DNA of 64,000 nt from Phocoenobacter uteri (GCF_900454895.1 NZ_UGTA01000001.1:930001-994000); one strand, 5' to 3'. Shown: positions 10,601 to 20,199, counted from the first letter of the stretch. Numbers and translations are program-made. The notes: generated by a model not told the origin, from the letters alone.

Positions 10601-10780
10601 TTGCATTAAGCTTGCATCTGCACCAGCATAATTGACACTGACATTCACAATAGTATTCGTCATTTCAGGATACTCTCGAACCTGTAGTTTCTGAATCGAC
10701 TGCAAACCCAAAATAGTAATCAGTAAACTAATACAGATTGCCAAAACAGGACGCTTAATAAATATATCGGTAAATTTCAT
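7700..10780 (-). CDS. RND multidrug efflux transporter, inner-membrane permease
   Basis: This is a 1026-residue AcrB/MexB-superfamily proton-driven exporter. The N-terminus FIKRPVLAICISLLITILG is the usual first helix. Two large periplasmic domains alternate with two groups of transmembrane helices. The proton-relay Asp pair is in GLVVDDAIVVLENVERH (TM4), and GLITKHGILM and RPILMTTAAMIAGLLPL mark the second half. It is the last gene of a tetR-adaptor-permease operon (11 bases after the adaptor; ribosome binding site GGAGGT). There is no outer-membrane channel gene nearby, so it probably uses a TolC encoded elsewhere. The substrate is unknown. An uptake signal lies inside the gene at 9245. Confidence 0.95.
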   Translation of the reverse strand: MKFTDIFIKRPVLAICISLLITILGLQSIQKLQVREYPEMTNTIVNVSVNYAGADASLMQAFVTSKIEEAVAQANNIDYITSSSSPNSTVVTAKMKLNTDPNAALSDVSAKVNAIRSQLPSGIDDPAISVSGGGDTLMYIQFASQELSATEVTDYLERVVKPQFFTVNGVSKVSIFGATPFGLRIWLDPQKLATHNISGAAVMQALSANNVQTAAGSTNGYYTVYNNKIESTTKTVESLGNLTIISTSDGNQVKLRDLANIELAKSSDRARATVNGKEVVVMGVESAATANPLTVAKNIYPMFKQMQSNLPSSIQGKILHDSTIAINDSISEVIHTIGEAVVIVLIVIILFLGSVRAMVVPIITIPISLIGVLFVLQMFGFSINLLTLLALILAIGLVVDDAIVVLENVERHIKEGKNPFDAAIIGTREIALPVIAMTITLGAVYSPMALMEGVTGALFKEFALTLAGAVLISGVTALTLSPMMSGSILKAKSEPNRFELLVEKTLEKMTACYVGMLSLVMSIRGFVLFFVVAIFVSLPFLFGSLSTEVAPTEDKGFVAAISSGPSNTNLDYTQSALKPFEKEVTEMPEVNRIMNISGFSGANSALSLIMLKDWNERSRGIMEMKGTIGQIGKKIPEMNVTAITFPEISTGESGLPFSLVITSANSYQKLSEVALGILEKAQKSGKFFFVTLDLKFDTATMKMTFDREKMGAYGITMQQVGMTLGSFLSGATITRVDIDSRAYPIVSQVPRVERLNPQDLMNYYVTAKNGESVPLGSFIKMELTTTPKSLNRMNQLNAATIGGVAVGSIGDAVDWAKEELDKTLPQGYQYDFRSEARQYVQEGNAMVMTFALAIVIIFIVLAIQFESWRDPMVIMVSVPLAISGALLVMNILGIAKVQGATLNIYSQVGLVTLVGLITKHGILMCEVAKEEQLLHGRSRFNAIIYAATIRLRPILMTTAAMIAGLLPLLLAGGAGAVARFSIGMVLIAGLGIGTLFTLFILPVIYSFIASEHKPLPEFDENKYKKS
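9245..9254 (+). repeat. DNA uptake signal sequence (Actinobacillus type)
   Basis: ACAAGCGGTC followed by a T-rich stretch is the 10-base core of the Apl-type Pasteurellaceae uptake signal. It lies within the RND pump gene. Partial cores AAGCGGTC also occur near 7072, 13529, 18919, 42312, 44633 and 51959. Confidence 0.8.
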
Positions 10781-10791
10781 TTTACCTCCAA

Positions 10792-12003
10792 CTATAAATT
10801 GCCGATAGTGGCTGGGGCTGTTTCACCGACACCATTCTTATCAGCTACCAAAACTAATACATTGTTAGATAATCGTTGGAAACCTCCACTTACAATTAAA
10901 TCACCTGATTTTAAACCTTTATTTTGACGTAACTGTGCAAAATTACCGTTACGATCGACTGTTTTTACTTCTATTTGTTTTGCTCGATATACTCTGTCTA
11001 CTTTTAAATCAGGATTCCGTGCTTGCATTTTTTCTACCATTACACGATCCTTATCAGATAAAGGTTGTAAAACATAAACCGTCTCACCATACATTGTATA
11101 AGTAACAGCGATTTGTGGCACAACGATTTGATTTTGCTCACTAGGTAGCTGAATATTTAAGTTTACAAACATACCTGAAAGTAATTTTTGTTGTCCTGAT
11201 GTAATTAACGCTTCCATTTCAACTAAGCCTGTTGCCGTATTAACCGCAGGATCGATTGCTGAAATTTTTGCAGGGAAAGATTGATTTGGCAAAACATCTG
11301 TCGTTACAACAATATCTTGTCCCTGTTTTACTTCTGCTAAGGCGGTTTGAGATAAGTTAAACTGAACTTTCATCGCACTTTGATCTTCAACACGCACAAT
11401 AGGTGTTCCCATATTGACATATTGCCCTTTATTAACTTTTACAATCCCAACCACTCCACTAAACGGTGCATAAATTTGACGACGTTTAATACTTGCTTTT
11501 AACGCCTCAATGTTAGCAACTAATTGATTATAGCTCGCTTTCATATTGTCATATTCAGCTTTTGAAACGCTCCCCGATTTAATCAAGGTTTGATAGCGTT
11601 GATAATTTTTCTTCACTTGTGGAAGCTGTGCTTCTGAAGCTCTCAAATTCGCTTTTTCAACTGAACTATCAATTTCGACTAACAACTGCCCTTTTTCCAC
11701 TTGTTGACCAGACTTAATCAAAACATCTTTAATCACACCTGACATCTGAGCACTTAACATTGCACCTTGATTCGGACGGATCTTTCCGGTTGCTTTAATG
11801 CTTGGTACCCATTTTGTAGGTTCAATTTTCATTGCTGTAACCAAGCTAACCGCTTCTGGCATATGTTCAGCATATTCAGTCTTTTTCATTTTAATAAACT
11901 GCTGCATTCCCACAACGCCACCAAAAACCACTAATACAATAATCAATACTAAAATAAGTAAAAATTTCTTGCTTCGTGTTTTTTTTCTTTGTTTTATTTC
12001 CAT
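10792..12003 (-). CDS. RND efflux periplasmic adaptor (membrane fusion protein)
   Basis: A basic N-terminus and one transmembrane anchor (about residues 13-32) are followed by the HlyD/AcrA fold. The lipoyl half-motif GVIKDVLIKSGQQVEKGQLLVE is near residue 90, a helical hairpin lies at 120-170, and the second lipoyl half reads YAPFSGVVGIVKVNKGQYV. A beta-barrel and membrane-proximal domain follow. No lipobox Cys is visible, so it is anchored by the helix. It joins the permease to an outer-membrane duct. It is co-transcribed between tetR (25-base gap) and the permease (11-base gap), and GGAG precedes the ATG by 5 bases. Confidence 0.93.
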   Translation of the reverse strand: MEIKQRKKTRSKKFLLILVLIIVLVVFGGVVGMQQFIKMKKTEYAEHMPEAVSLVTAMKIEPTKWVPSIKATGKIRPNQGAMLSAQMSGVIKDVLIKSGQQVEKGQLLVEIDSSVEKANLRASEAQLPQVKKNYQRYQTLIKSGSVSKAEYDNMKASYNQLVANIEALKASIKRRQIYAPFSGVVGIVKVNKGQYVNMGTPIVRVEDQSAMKVQFNLSQTALAEVKQGQDIVVTTDVLPNQSFPAKISAIDPAVNTATGLVEMEALITSGQQKLLSGMFVNLNIQLPSEQNQIVVPQIAVTYTMYGETVYVLQPLSDKDRVMVEKMQARNPDLKVDRVYRAKQIEVKTVDRNGNFAQLRQNKGLKSGDLIVSGGFQRLSNNVLVLVADKNGVGETAPATIGNL

Positions 12004-12028
12004 AAATACTCCATAAAAATAGTAAAAT

Positions 12029-12610
12029 TTAGATTGTAATCGCTTTCCAAGTTCGCTTCTTCACATCTTCTAACACACCATCATCATATTGTTTATTATC
12101 TACAATCTGTGAATAGGCAATACTTGTCGCAACTTGCAAAGTAAGTTCATAAATAATGTCTATCGGCAAATCGGCAATAACATTTTCTTTTTTTCCCTGA
12201 AAAACGAATAAATGATAAGGTAAATCTGGAATTTCAGAATAAGCACGACAAACCTCTCGGAACTGAGGTAGGGCTTCATATTGATGAATATTCATTACAG
12301 CATCAGGATACTTCTGTAAAAATCCCCAATGATTTGTCCAAAATTGATCATATTGTTCAATAATCGGTAATTTTGAATCGTAATTTTGTGAAAGACATTC
12401 ATTATATTGCTGAAAAAGAAAATGAATAAGTTGATTTAATAAATCTTCTTTATCCTTAAAATACAAATAGATAGTTCCAACAGAAATACCCGCTTGTTTA
12501 GCAACTTTATGGGTAGAAACTTTTGATATTCCTTCTTTTGCAATCAATGTTTGTGTTGCCATCAAAACACGCCTAGCCATCTCAGAATAGGATTTTGAAA
12601 AATTAAGCAT
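12029..12610 (-). CDS. TetR/AcrR-family repressor of the efflux operon
   Basis: The 193-residue regulator has an N-terminal helix-turn-helix (about residues 12-58: GISKVSTHKVAKQAGISVGT then IYLYFKDKEDLLNQL), typical of TetR. The divergent helical C-terminal half would bind the inducer. It is the first gene of the tetR-adaptor-RND operon. A perfect 6-2-6 inverted repeat lies 32 bases upstream, so it very likely represses its own operon and is released by pump substrates. The ligand cannot be read from sequence. The ATG at 12610 has only a modest upstream AAGAG. Confidence 0.92.
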   Translation of the reverse strand: MLNFSKSYSEMARRVLMATQTLIAKEGISKVSTHKVAKQAGISVGTIYLYFKDKEDLLNQLIHFLFQQYNECLSQNYDSKLPIIEQYDQFWTNHWGFLQKYPDAVMNIHQYEALPQFREVCRAYSEIPDLPYHLFVFQGKKENVIADLPIDIIYELTLQVATSIAYSQIVDNKQYDDGVLEDVKKRTWKAITI

Positions 12611-12641
12611 AAAAAAATGAAACTCTTATTGAATAGAAAAC

Positions 12642-12655
12642 TGAACGAACGTTCA
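12642..12655. promoter_or_regulatory. Predicted TetR-family operator
   Basis: TGAACG-AA-CGTTCA is a perfect inverted repeat with a 2-base spacer, 32 bases upstream of the TetR-family gene. Its form (GAACG...CGTTC half-sites) is typical of AcrR-like repressor sites. Confidence 0.7.
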
Positions 12656-12691
12656 TTTTACTGATTTTGAGAAAAAATGAAAGGAAAAAAT

Positions 12692-12729
12692 AAAAAATCA
12701 GGCTAGACAATAAAATATCTAGCCTGATT
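12692..12729 (-). terminator. Rho-independent terminator of deoD
   Basis: Perfect 12-base arms AATCAGGCTAGA (12696-12707) and TCTAGCCTGATT (12718-12729) are followed on the minus strand by a T run. It ends the nupC-deoC-deoD transcript. Confidence 0.9.
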
Positions 12730-12769
12730 AAAATAGGTTTTTATTCTTTATTCAACAATTAGAATAAAA

Positions 12770-13489
12770 TTACTGTTGATCACCTAATAATACAGAATCT
12801 AACGCAATTTCAATCATATCGTTGAAAGTTAATTGACGTTCTTCTGCTGTTGTTTGTTCACCAGTACGGATATGGTCTGAAACAGTACAGATACAAAGTG
12901 CTTTTGCACCAAATTCTGCTGCAACACCGTAGATACCCGCAGCTTCCATTTCAACACCTAAAATGCCATATTTTTCCATTACATCAAACATTGAGAAATC
13001 TGGTGTATAGAATAAATCCGCAGAGAAAAGGTTACCCACTTTCGCTTTAACACCTTTTGCTTTTGCTGCTGCTACGGCATTTGCAGTCATATCAAAGTCA
13101 GCAATCGCTGCAAAATCGTGATCTTTAAAACGAATACGGTTTACTTTTGAATCTGTACAAGCACCCATACCGATAACAACATCACGTACTTTTACATCTT
13201 CACTTACTGCACCACAAGAACCAACACGGATAATTTTTTGAACACCGTATTCAGTGATTAACTCTTTTGCATAGATTGAGCAAGATGGGATACCCATACC
13301 GTGACCCATAACAGAGATTTTACGACCTTTATAAGTCCCCGTAAAACCTAACATATTACGAACATCAGTTACTTGAACAACGTCTTCTAAAAAAGTTTCA
13401 GCAATATATTTTGCACGAAGTGGATCACCAGGCATTAAAACTGTATCTGCGAATGCACCTTCTGGTGCGTTAATATGTGGAGTTGCCAT
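12770..13489 (-). CDS. deoD: Purine-nucleoside phosphorylase DeoD-type
   Basis: It cleaves purine (deoxy)nucleosides with phosphate to free base and (deoxy)ribose-1-phosphate. At 239 residues it has the exact length of E. coli DeoD and is nearly collinear: it starts MATPHINA, with [41 protein letters not shown] and TVSDH (catalytic Asp). The start at 13489 is preferred over an ATG five codons upstream because AGGAAA lies just before it and the family begins MATPHINA. It follows deoC by 76 bases, a gap that holds an uptake-signal core. Confidence 0.97.
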   Translation of the reverse strand: MATPHINAPEGAFADTVLMPGDPLRAKYIAETFLEDVVQVTDVRNMLGFTGTYKGRKISVMGHGMGIPSCSIYAKELITEYGVQKIIRVGSCGAVSEDVKVRDVVIGMGACTDSKVNRIRFKDHDFAAIADFDMTANAVAAAKAKGVKAKVGNLFSADLFYTPDFSMFDVMEKYGILGVEMEAAGIYGVAAEFGAKALCICTVSDHIRTGEQTTAEERQLTFNDMIEIALDSVLLGDQQ

Positions 13490-13565
13490 TTTTATTTTCC
13501 TCATTAAGTTTGTTATAAAAAATTTAAGCGGTCATATTTTACTGTAAATTTACACTATTTTACAA

Positions 13566-14342
13566 TCAATAACCTGTTACTGCTTGCTCTTCTGTTTCGT
13601 TTAATGTTGCTAACAAGTTTGCTAATAAACTTGATGCACCAAAACGGAAGTGGGTTGCATTTACCCAATCAGCACCAAGAATCTCTGCTGCTAAAGATAA
13701 ATATTGTGCTGATTCTGCGGTTGTTTTTACACCACCCGCAGCTTTAAAGCCGACCTTATCCGCAACATTCAAATCACGAATAACTTCAATCATAATTCTA
13801 GCAGATTCTAAAGTTGCATTCACTGGCACTTTACCTGTTGATGTTTTAATAAAATCAGCACCCGCTTTGATTGAAATTTCACTTGCTTTACGAATCAATG
13901 CTTCTGTTTTCAATTCACCCGTTTCAATGATGACTTTAAGTGTCACATTTGCTTGCTCACAAACAGCTTTACATTGTTTCACCAATTCAAAACCAACGTC
14001 TTCATTACCAGCAATCAATGCTTTATATGGGAATACCACATCAACTTCATCTGCACCGTAAACGATCGCAGCTTTAGTCTCTGTAACCGCAATTTCAACA
14101 TCATCATTGCCATGTGGGAAATTGGTTACTGTTGCAATTTTAACAGCATCTAATCCTAATGATTTTAATGCCTTACGAGCAACAGGAATAAAACGTGGAT
14201 AAATACAAATAGCCGCAGGGCTACCAAATTCTGTTTTTGCCTGTTCACACAAAGCAATCACTTTTTCATCTGTATCATTATCATTTAAAGTCGTTAAATC
14301 CATTAAAGATAATGCTTGTTTTGCAATTTGTTTCTGACTCAT
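13566..14342 (-). CDS. deoC: Deoxyribose-phosphate aldolase
   Basis: This class I aldolase splits 2-deoxyribose-5-phosphate to acetaldehyde and glyceraldehyde-3-phosphate. At 258 residues it is the E. coli-type long form. TIM-barrel landmarks are visible: [40 protein letters not shown] (Schiff-base Lys) and [11 protein letters not shown] (proton-relay Lys). AAGGAG precedes the ATG. With nupC upstream and deoD downstream it forms a deoxynucleoside uptake and salvage operon. Confidence 0.97.
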   Translation of the reverse strand: MSQKQIAKQALSLMDLTTLNDNDTDEKVIALCEQAKTEFGSPAAICIYPRFIPVARKALKSLGLDAVKIATVTNFPHGNDDVEIAVTETKAAIVYGADEVDVVFPYKALIAGNEDVGFELVKQCKAVCEQANVTLKVIIETGELKTEALIRKASEISIKAGADFIKTSTGKVPVNATLESARIMIEVIRDLNVADKVGFKAAGGVKTTAESAQYLSLAAEILGADWVNATHFRFGASSLLANLLATLNETEEQAVTGY

Positions 14343-14401
14343 TTTTTCTCCTTAACCATTTAAAATTTGAAACGCAATCGTTTCTCTAACGCTAAAATGA
14401 C

Positions 14402-14428
14402 AAACACCACTGACTTGCAGTGGTGTTT
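14402..14428 (-). terminator. Hairpin between nupC and deoC
   Basis: Eleven-base arms AAACACCACTG and CAGTGGTGTTT surround ACTTG. The T tract on the minus strand is interrupted (TTTGTCATTTT), so it may be a partial terminator that lowers deoCD relative to nupC. Confidence 0.6.
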
Positions 14429-14451
14429 TAATTAGTTATGCAAGAACCTAA

Positions 14452-15720
14452 TTAAGCGACAATTGCACCACCAAGTCCGATAAATAGACCTGCAATTGTT
14501 GCACTCATTAAGTTAGATAATGATCCTGCTAATACTGCTTTCATACCTAAACGAGCAATATCACTACGACGATTTGGAGCCATTGTACCGATACCACCGA
14601 TTAAAATTGCGATTGAGCTGAAGTTTGCGAAACCACAAAGTGCGAAGGTTACGATAGCAATAGTTTTATCTGTTAAGTGCACTGCTGATTCAGGTGCTAA
14701 GTATTTGATGAATTCTAAGTAACCTACGAATTCATTTACTACTAATTTAAGACCAATCATTTCACCCGCAATTGATGCTTCATTCCAAGGCACACCGATA
14801 ACCCAAGCTAATGGTTTGAACACTAAACCAAAGATTAAGCTTAATGACCATTCTGGATGACCTACCCAGCCACCAATGCCACCAATCATACCATTGATCA
14901 ATGCAATCAATGCCACGAATGCGATTAACATTGCACCTACGTTAGCTGCTAAACCTAAACCTGTACTTGCACCAGACGCTGCTGCTTCTAATACGTTTGC
15001 TGGTTTGTCTAAATCAACTTCTTCTAATTGATCTTTAAATTGTTCTGTTTGTGGAAGGATAATTTTAGCAAATAATAACCCACCTGGTGCAGCCATAAAT
15101 GATGCAGCGATTAAGTAAGTTAGTGGAACACCCATTCCAGCATATGCAGCCATTACCGCACCTGCGATTGACGCTGTACCACCACTCATTACTGCAAATA
15201 ACTCAGATTCAGTCATTTTGTTAACGAATGGTTTAACCACTAATGGTGCTTCTGTTTGACCAACGAAGATATTCGCTGCAGCTGACATAGATTCTGCTTG
15301 TGAAGTACCTAATGCTTTTTGTAATAAACCACCTAAAGCTTTAATTACAAGTTGCATAACGCCTACATAGTAAAGTACTGAAATCAATGCTGAGAAGAAT
15401 ACGATTGTTGGAAGTACACGGAATGCGAATACGAAACCGCCCCCGCCAAACACTTCAAACATTTTATCTGATACTAAGCCACCAAATAAGAAGTTAATCC
15501 CTTCGTTACCATAGTTGATAACGTGTTGAACACCGTTTGCTGTTGCACCTAATGCTTCACGACCAGCAGGAACATAAAGAATAAAGGCTCCCAAGCCGAC
15601 CTGAATTGCTAGTGCACCAAAAACTGTGCGGAAATTGATTGCTTTTTTATTATTAGAAAATAAGAAAGCTATCGCTAACAGGACAAAAATCCCTAAAATG
15701 CTGTTTAATAGACCATTCAT
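14452..15720 (-). CDS. nupC: Concentrative nucleoside transporter NupC
   Basis: This proton-coupled CNT-family permease for nucleosides is in the inner membrane. The 422 residues contain an N-terminal three-helix region, the Gate domain with a conserved Gln/Glu-rich [11 protein letters not shown], and the core repeats with NEFVGYL (CNT signature) and a C-terminal FANFSSIAI. The ATG at 15720 (GAGGT upstream) is preferred over an in-frame TTG at 15726. It is the first gene of the nupC-deoC-deoD unit, and a CRP-like site lies about 95 bases upstream of the start. Confidence 0.95.
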   Translation of the reverse strand: MNGLLNSILGIFVLLAIAFLFSNNKKAINFRTVFGALAIQVGLGAFILYVPAGREALGATANGVQHVINYGNEGINFLFGGLVSDKMFEVFGGGGFVFAFRVLPTIVFFSALISVLYYVGVMQLVIKALGGLLQKALGTSQAESMSAAANIFVGQTEAPLVVKPFVNKMTESELFAVMSGGTASIAGAVMAAYAGMGVPLTYLIAASFMAAPGGLLFAKIILPQTEQFKDQLEEVDLDKPANVLEAAASGASTGLGLAANVGAMLIAFVALIALINGMIGGIGGWVGHPEWSLSLIFGLVFKPLAWVIGVPWNEASIAGEMIGLKLVVNEFVGYLEFIKYLAPESAVHLTDKTIAIVTFALCGFANFSSIAILIGGIGTMAPNRRSDIARLGMKAVLAGSLSNLMSATIAGLFIGLGGAIVA

Positions 15721-15814
15721 AGCCAAGACCTCATTAAGTAGTTAAGTTAAAGTTAAATTAAAAGTAAACGAATTTTACTGATTTTTTCATAAAAAATCAC
15801 AACATATTATTAAA

Positions 15815-15836
15815 AAATGAGAACTACCTCACATTT
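15815..15836 (-). promoter_or_regulatory. Predicted CRP site upstream of nupC
   Basis: Read on the minus strand, the core is TGTGA-GGTAGT-TCTCA with AAA and TTT flanks, matching the 22-bp CRP consensus with one core mismatch. A TAAAAT hexamer at 15772-15777 (minus strand) is about 51 bases away centre to centre, which would put the site near -61, the class I position. Nucleoside uptake genes are classic cAMP-CRP targets. Confidence 0.6.
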
Positions 15837-15853
15837 TAATTACGAATTGATGT

Positions 15854-18280
15854 TTATTTAACAAATTTGTGAGAAATTTCAAATAATTCAATTCGCATAT
15901 TGCCCCTTTTTTCCACAATATTATAAAATTGTGGAAAACTAAAAGTCACCTTCTGTGCCTTCTTCTCTGCATAAATTGCATTGATTAAGCGTACTTTCTT
16001 ATTTTTACTGCCTATACAGTTTAAATAAGCTTCAAGGTGATTTTTTTCATCTAATACATAGACATTAAATTTCTCATTTTCTTGATCCTCAAAAAAGAAT
16101 TGAACAAAACCTTCAACCGCAAAATGCCCTATTTCTTTTGGTAATGAACAATTTGTGAAATTATTCACGTTTTTTGCAAAATCTGGTAAAAATGTGACTG
16201 CTTGTTTATTATTTTCACTTAAGTGTTTAAATACAGATCGCCACCGTTTACTTGATATTTCTGAACGTAATAAAAATTGCTTCTGATAATTTACGCCGGT
16301 TTGAATCACAATACAGCGATTCACGAGCCCACTTACTAATGCTTGTAATTCTTGTGTAAAACGTCGTGAATAACAGAAAACATTTAATGAATGTGGTGCA
16401 AAATTGCTTTGATAAAGTTTGTTAGAAAGGAGTTTTAATGCTTCTAATACTGCATTTTCACCCTCAAAATATTCTGTCCTAATTTCATTCCACATATTCC
16501 GATAAATTAAGCCTATGCTTCCTACCACATTTTGTGAGGTATGGCCTAAATTAAATAATTCTTTTAATGATAATTTTGTCGATGTTGTTTTGATCGATTT
16601 TGTCGGATCATTTGTCAAATTAACAACCACAATTAAATGTCGGATATCATTTGGATGATGCCACGCTTCACTACTTGGTAAAGGTGCTTTCACTGGAATA
16701 TGTAAACGAAAATCGGTAATAAATTGACGAAGTTTGAGTAACGATACATTTTTACTCACAATGTGCAAACGTGTTTTTGGGGTGATTAAACCATTAAAAT
16801 AAGCCCAAGAAATTAACTGAACCAATGATGGAAAATATTGCACATAGCGATTACTGGAGTTATACACTATTTTGGGAGAATGATTGAGTAAATACCAACC
16901 TTTCTCAAAAAATGAATCGCCTGTTGATTCAATAAAAGTAAGCTCTTCTTCTGCTAAATTCCATTTGATTTTATTATTTAATAAAGGAACCTTCGTTGGT
17001 AATGTTTCAAAAGAAGAATACAATTGACGCATTAAAATATCGCTATCTTGAGATAAGATACAAGGTTCAATATTTTGTTTCTTCGCAAAAAGAACTAATC
17101 TATGATAACTTTCAATAAATAGCTCTAATAAACCTTGCTGATGTTCCATTGCTTGCTTGATTTTCCAACTCTCTCTCTTTGCAAGCTCATCAATCTGTGA
17201 TTCTGACCATTCCCAATCAGAAATAAGCTGAGTAATTTGTTGTAAACGCCAACTTTGTTGTGAAATGCCATCTGTAACTTTAATATAAAAACATCGGCGA
17301 ATTTTATCTAAACGTTCAAGATCATTGATTTCAGTTAAATATAATGTGACCCGTTCAAGCATTGCTAGGTAAGGATCAAAATGATAATTCTCTTGCCCGT
17401 TACCCTCTAACAAATAACGTTTAAATTGTCTAGAAATCAGATCAATCTCATTATAATTCTGTGTATAGCTTTCTAATAAAAGAATTTTAATCGCTGACTT
17501 ATAGGGTGAATGAATACTTTTATAGAGTTGCCACAAGCTTGCCCCAAAAAATTCATCAATAGAAAGTGCAGAAAAATCTCCAAAATCAATCCATTCATCT
17601 AAACAAAGTCCCTGCTCCGATACCGCACAATCAATCGCATTTTGGTAAGATTGCCCTTGATCTTTCAATAAATGTAACCATAACAACCGCTTACCAGATA
17701 ACCGAATAGCAGAACGGTAAAATTCATCAAGTAAGAAAAAGTGCTGAGCTGAACCACTGTTTTCTCGAGAGACTTTGTTATAACAAAACTGATTTTTAAA
17801 TTGTTTCGGATTCATTAAATAAAAATGAATTTCGACATTAAAGCGACTCGCCCACTCAGTAATGAGATTAAATTTACTTTGGATCAGTGCTTCTTGCTGC
17901 ACACTAAAACATTGCTCACTACACACCCAAATATCTAGGTCAGAATGGCTAGTTTGTGAAATCGATCCCGTGCTTCCCATAGCATAAACACCATCAAAAT
18001 CCACAGAATTGACAGCTTCAATTTTTTGTTCGATTTGTAACAAATAATTTTTTTGATAATTGCTTGGAGAAAAACGCCAAATGCCTTTTGGTGCACCTTC
18101 GACGTAAGCGGGTAATTGAGGATCGTTATAATGGATAAGTAGAGTAAGTAATTGAAAAACATGCTGAAAACATTGACTATCACTAATCAATGTTCTCTCA
18201 ATTCTTAATTCATCAAGTGCATCAATTCGTTGTATTGCAATCTCTATCTGAGAAGGCTTTATCTCTTTTTGCGACAACAA
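15854..18280 (-). CDS. cyaA: Class I adenylate cyclase
   Basis: It makes cAMP from ATP for CRP-dependent control. The 808-residue protein has the class I architecture: an N-terminal catalytic nucleotidyltransferase half, with MGSTGSISQTSHSDLDIWVC (residues 101-120; metal-binding Asp 114 and 116), and a C-terminal regulatory half that responds to the PTS. It is slightly shorter than relatives (about 840 residues). It is divergent from dsbD and lies upstream of nupC on the same strand, separated by about 130 bases. CRP and Sxy-type sites elsewhere in the window would depend on its product. Confidence 0.95.
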   Translation of the reverse strand: MLSQKEIKPSQIEIAIQRIDALDELRIERTLISDSQCFQHVFQLLTLLIHYNDPQLPAYVEGAPKGIWRFSPSNYQKNYLLQIEQKIEAVNSVDFDGVYAMGSTGSISQTSHSDLDIWVCSEQCFSVQQEALIQSKFNLITEWASRFNVEIHFYLMNPKQFKNQFCYNKVSRENSGSAQHFFLLDEFYRSAIRLSGKRLLWLHLLKDQGQSYQNAIDCAVSEQGLCLDEWIDFGDFSALSIDEFFGASLWQLYKSIHSPYKSAIKILLLESYTQNYNEIDLISRQFKRYLLEGNGQENYHFDPYLAMLERVTLYLTEINDLERLDKIRRCFYIKVTDGISQQSWRLQQITQLISDWEWSESQIDELAKRESWKIKQAMEHQQGLLELFIESYHRLVLFAKKQNIEPCILSQDSDILMRQLYSSFETLPTKVPLLNNKIKWNLAEEELTFIESTGDSFFEKGWYLLNHSPKIVYNSSNRYVQYFPSLVQLISWAYFNGLITPKTRLHIVSKNVSLLKLRQFITDFRLHIPVKAPLPSSEAWHHPNDIRHLIVVVNLTNDPTKSIKTTSTKLSLKELFNLGHTSQNVVGSIGLIYRNMWNEIRTEYFEGENAVLEALKLLSNKLYQSNFAPHSLNVFCYSRRFTQELQALVSGLVNRCIVIQTGVNYQKQFLLRSEISSKRWRSVFKHLSENNKQAVTFLPDFAKNVNNFTNCSLPKEIGHFAVEGFVQFFFEDQENEKFNVYVLDEKNHLEAYLNCIGSKNKKVRLINAIYAEKKAQKVTFSFPQFYNIVEKRGNMRIELFEISHKFVK

Positions 18281-18465
18281 TTTGACCCCAAATAATGTTT
18301 ACTCCATAAAAAACTGTGAGCAATGTATCATTTTTTGAAAAAAAGTAAAGTTTTCAATTGATAAATTTTTATTTTTATAGTCCAAAAACAAATAATCATT
18401 GCTAAAATTGATACTAACCCAGTAGAATGTTGCACTTTTACTTATAATTTTAACGTTTATATATT

Positions 18466-20199
18466 ATGCTAAAACAATTTTTAACATTTCTTATCTGCTT
18501 AACTTTTTCTCTTACCAGCAATGCTGGATTATTTAGTAAAAATAAACAGCAATACTTATCAAGTGAAGAAGCGTTTATATTTTCTTCTGAACAAAAAGAT
18601 AACCATCTCTTATTGTCTTGGCAAATTGCCCCTGATTATTATCTATATAAAGATAAAATTAAAATCACAACAGAAAATGGCGAGATTGAGCCTGTTGCGT
18701 TACCACAGGGAGAATTTCACGAAGATAAATTCTACGGCAAAACTGAAATTTATACAGAGCAACTCGATCTTGATCTTACCGCAAAAGCACCGCTTTCTGA
18801 TTTTACATTAACGGTCGAATATCAAGGTTGCACCGAAGGCTTATGCTATCCGCCAGAAATGCAAACTGTTCATTTTCTCAAAGAGAATAATGTGACAAGT
18901 ACAAATAACAATAATGAAGCGGTCATTTCTGATCAAGAATTTGCAAATTCTGAAAAAAATACCACCGCTTTAACGGATTACTTACAGCTCACCGATAATC
19001 CAATCGCATTGGTTTGGTTCTTTATTTTTGGTCTCGGTTTAGCTTTTACGCCTTGTGTAATGCCAATGTTACCGTTACTTTCAGCTATTGTGATCGGACA
19101 GCAAAATCGCCCAAATACCAAACGGGCATTTTTCTTAAGCCTAAGCTATGTACAAGGAATGGCGCTCACTTATACGCTATTAGGTTTAATGGTAGTAAGT
19201 ATTGGCTTACCATTTCAAATTGCGTTACAAAGTTCGCCGGTGTTAATCACATTAAGTGCCGTTTTTGTGTTATTCGCCCTTTCTATGTTTGGTTTATTTG
19301 AAATTAAACTGCCGAATAGCTGGCAACAAAAACTGAATAACATCAGCCAAAACCAACAAGGTGGCTCAATTAAAGGATCATTTGTAATGGGAATGGTCGC
19401 AGGCTTAGTCGCTTCTCCTTGCACCTCTGCACCGCTTTCGGGTGCATTGCTTTACGTAGCACAAACAGGCGATTTTGTGATTGGTGGTTCTGCTCTCTAT
19501 TTATTAGGTCTAGGAATGGGCGTGCCACTTATTCTTATCACTCTTTTTGGTAACAAAGTATTACCAAAATCAGGTGACTGGTTACTCAACGTGAAAACCA
19601 CTTTTGGCTTTGTAATGTTAGCTTTACCGATCTTTTTATTAAGCCGTGTACTTCCACACAACCTTGAACCATTTATGTGGTCATCGCTTGTTATCGCCTT
19701 TTTAATCTGGTTTAGTTTTCAAATCCCAACGCAAAAAATGTGGCAAAAAATCTTACACATTGTGTTATTCATTGGGGTAATTATCAGTGCAAAACCTTAT
19801 TCTGAAATGATTTTGAATACAAAAAACACTTCACAAGCACAACATACATCAGAGATTATTCACATTAAAAATTTTGCAGATTTACAACAAAAACTGACCG
19901 CTTATCAAGGCAAAAAGATGATGTTAGACGTATATGCTGACTGGTGCGTCGCCTGCCAAATGTTAGAAGAGGAAACCTTTACTGATCCAAAAGTAATACA
20001 GAAATTACAACAAATGGTTGTCTTTAAAATTGATGCCACAAAAAATACCCCTGAAAGCAAAGAACTGATGAAACAGCTTCATATTCTTGGGCTACCTGCG
20101 TTGTTATTTTTTAATGAACAAGGACAAGAGCTGACACAAAAACGCGTAAATGGTTTTGTTGATGCACAGGATTTTTTAAAACACTTAAATAGTCTGTAA
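18466..20199 (+). CDS. dsbD: Thiol:disulfide interchange protein DsbD
   Basis: This inner-membrane protein passes electrons from cytoplasmic thioredoxin to periplasmic DsbC/DsbG and cytochrome c maturation. Signal peptide residues 1-21 end in SNA. The N-terminal beta domain has the CTEGLCYPP redox pair. The eight-helix core has the two active Cys in FTPCVMPMLP and ASPCTSAPLSG. The C-terminal thioredoxin domain has DWCVACQM. All six catalytic Cys are present and the length (577) is normal. It may supply reductant for the di-haem cytochromes at 26.6 and 30.0 kb. Confidence 0.97.
   Translation: MLKQFLTFLICLTFSLTSNAGLFSKNKQQYLSSEEAFIFSSEQKDNHLLLSWQIAPDYYLYKDKIKITTENGEIEPVALPQGEFHEDKFYGKTEIYTEQLDLDLTAKAPLSDFTLTVEYQGCTEGLCYPPEMQTVHFLKENNVTSTNNNNEAVISDQEFANSEKNTTALTDYLQLTDNPIALVWFFIFGLGLAFTPCVMPMLPLLSAIVIGQQNRPNTKRAFFLSLSYVQGMALTYTLLGLMVVSIGLPFQIALQSSPVLITLSAVFVLFALSMFGLFEIKLPNSWQQKLNNISQNQQGGSIKGSFVMGMVAGLVASPCTSAPLSGALLYVAQTGDFVIGGSALYLLGLGMGVPLILITLFGNKVLPKSGDWLLNVKTTFGFVMLALPIFLLSRVLPHNLEPFMWSSLVIAFLIWFSFQIPTQKMWQKILHIVLFIGVIISAKPYSEMILNTKNTSQAQHTSEIIHIKNFADLQQKLTAYQGKKMMLDVYADWCVACQMLEEETFTDPKVIQKLQQMVVFKIDATKNTPESKELMKQLHILGLPALLFFNEQGQELTQKRVNGFVDAQDFLKHLNSL

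Noticed and set aside
17935..18183. Overlapping minus-strand frame inside cyaA
   Set aside because: It lies in the catalytic region of cyaA in another frame; cyaA is intact and conserved, so this is a shadow.
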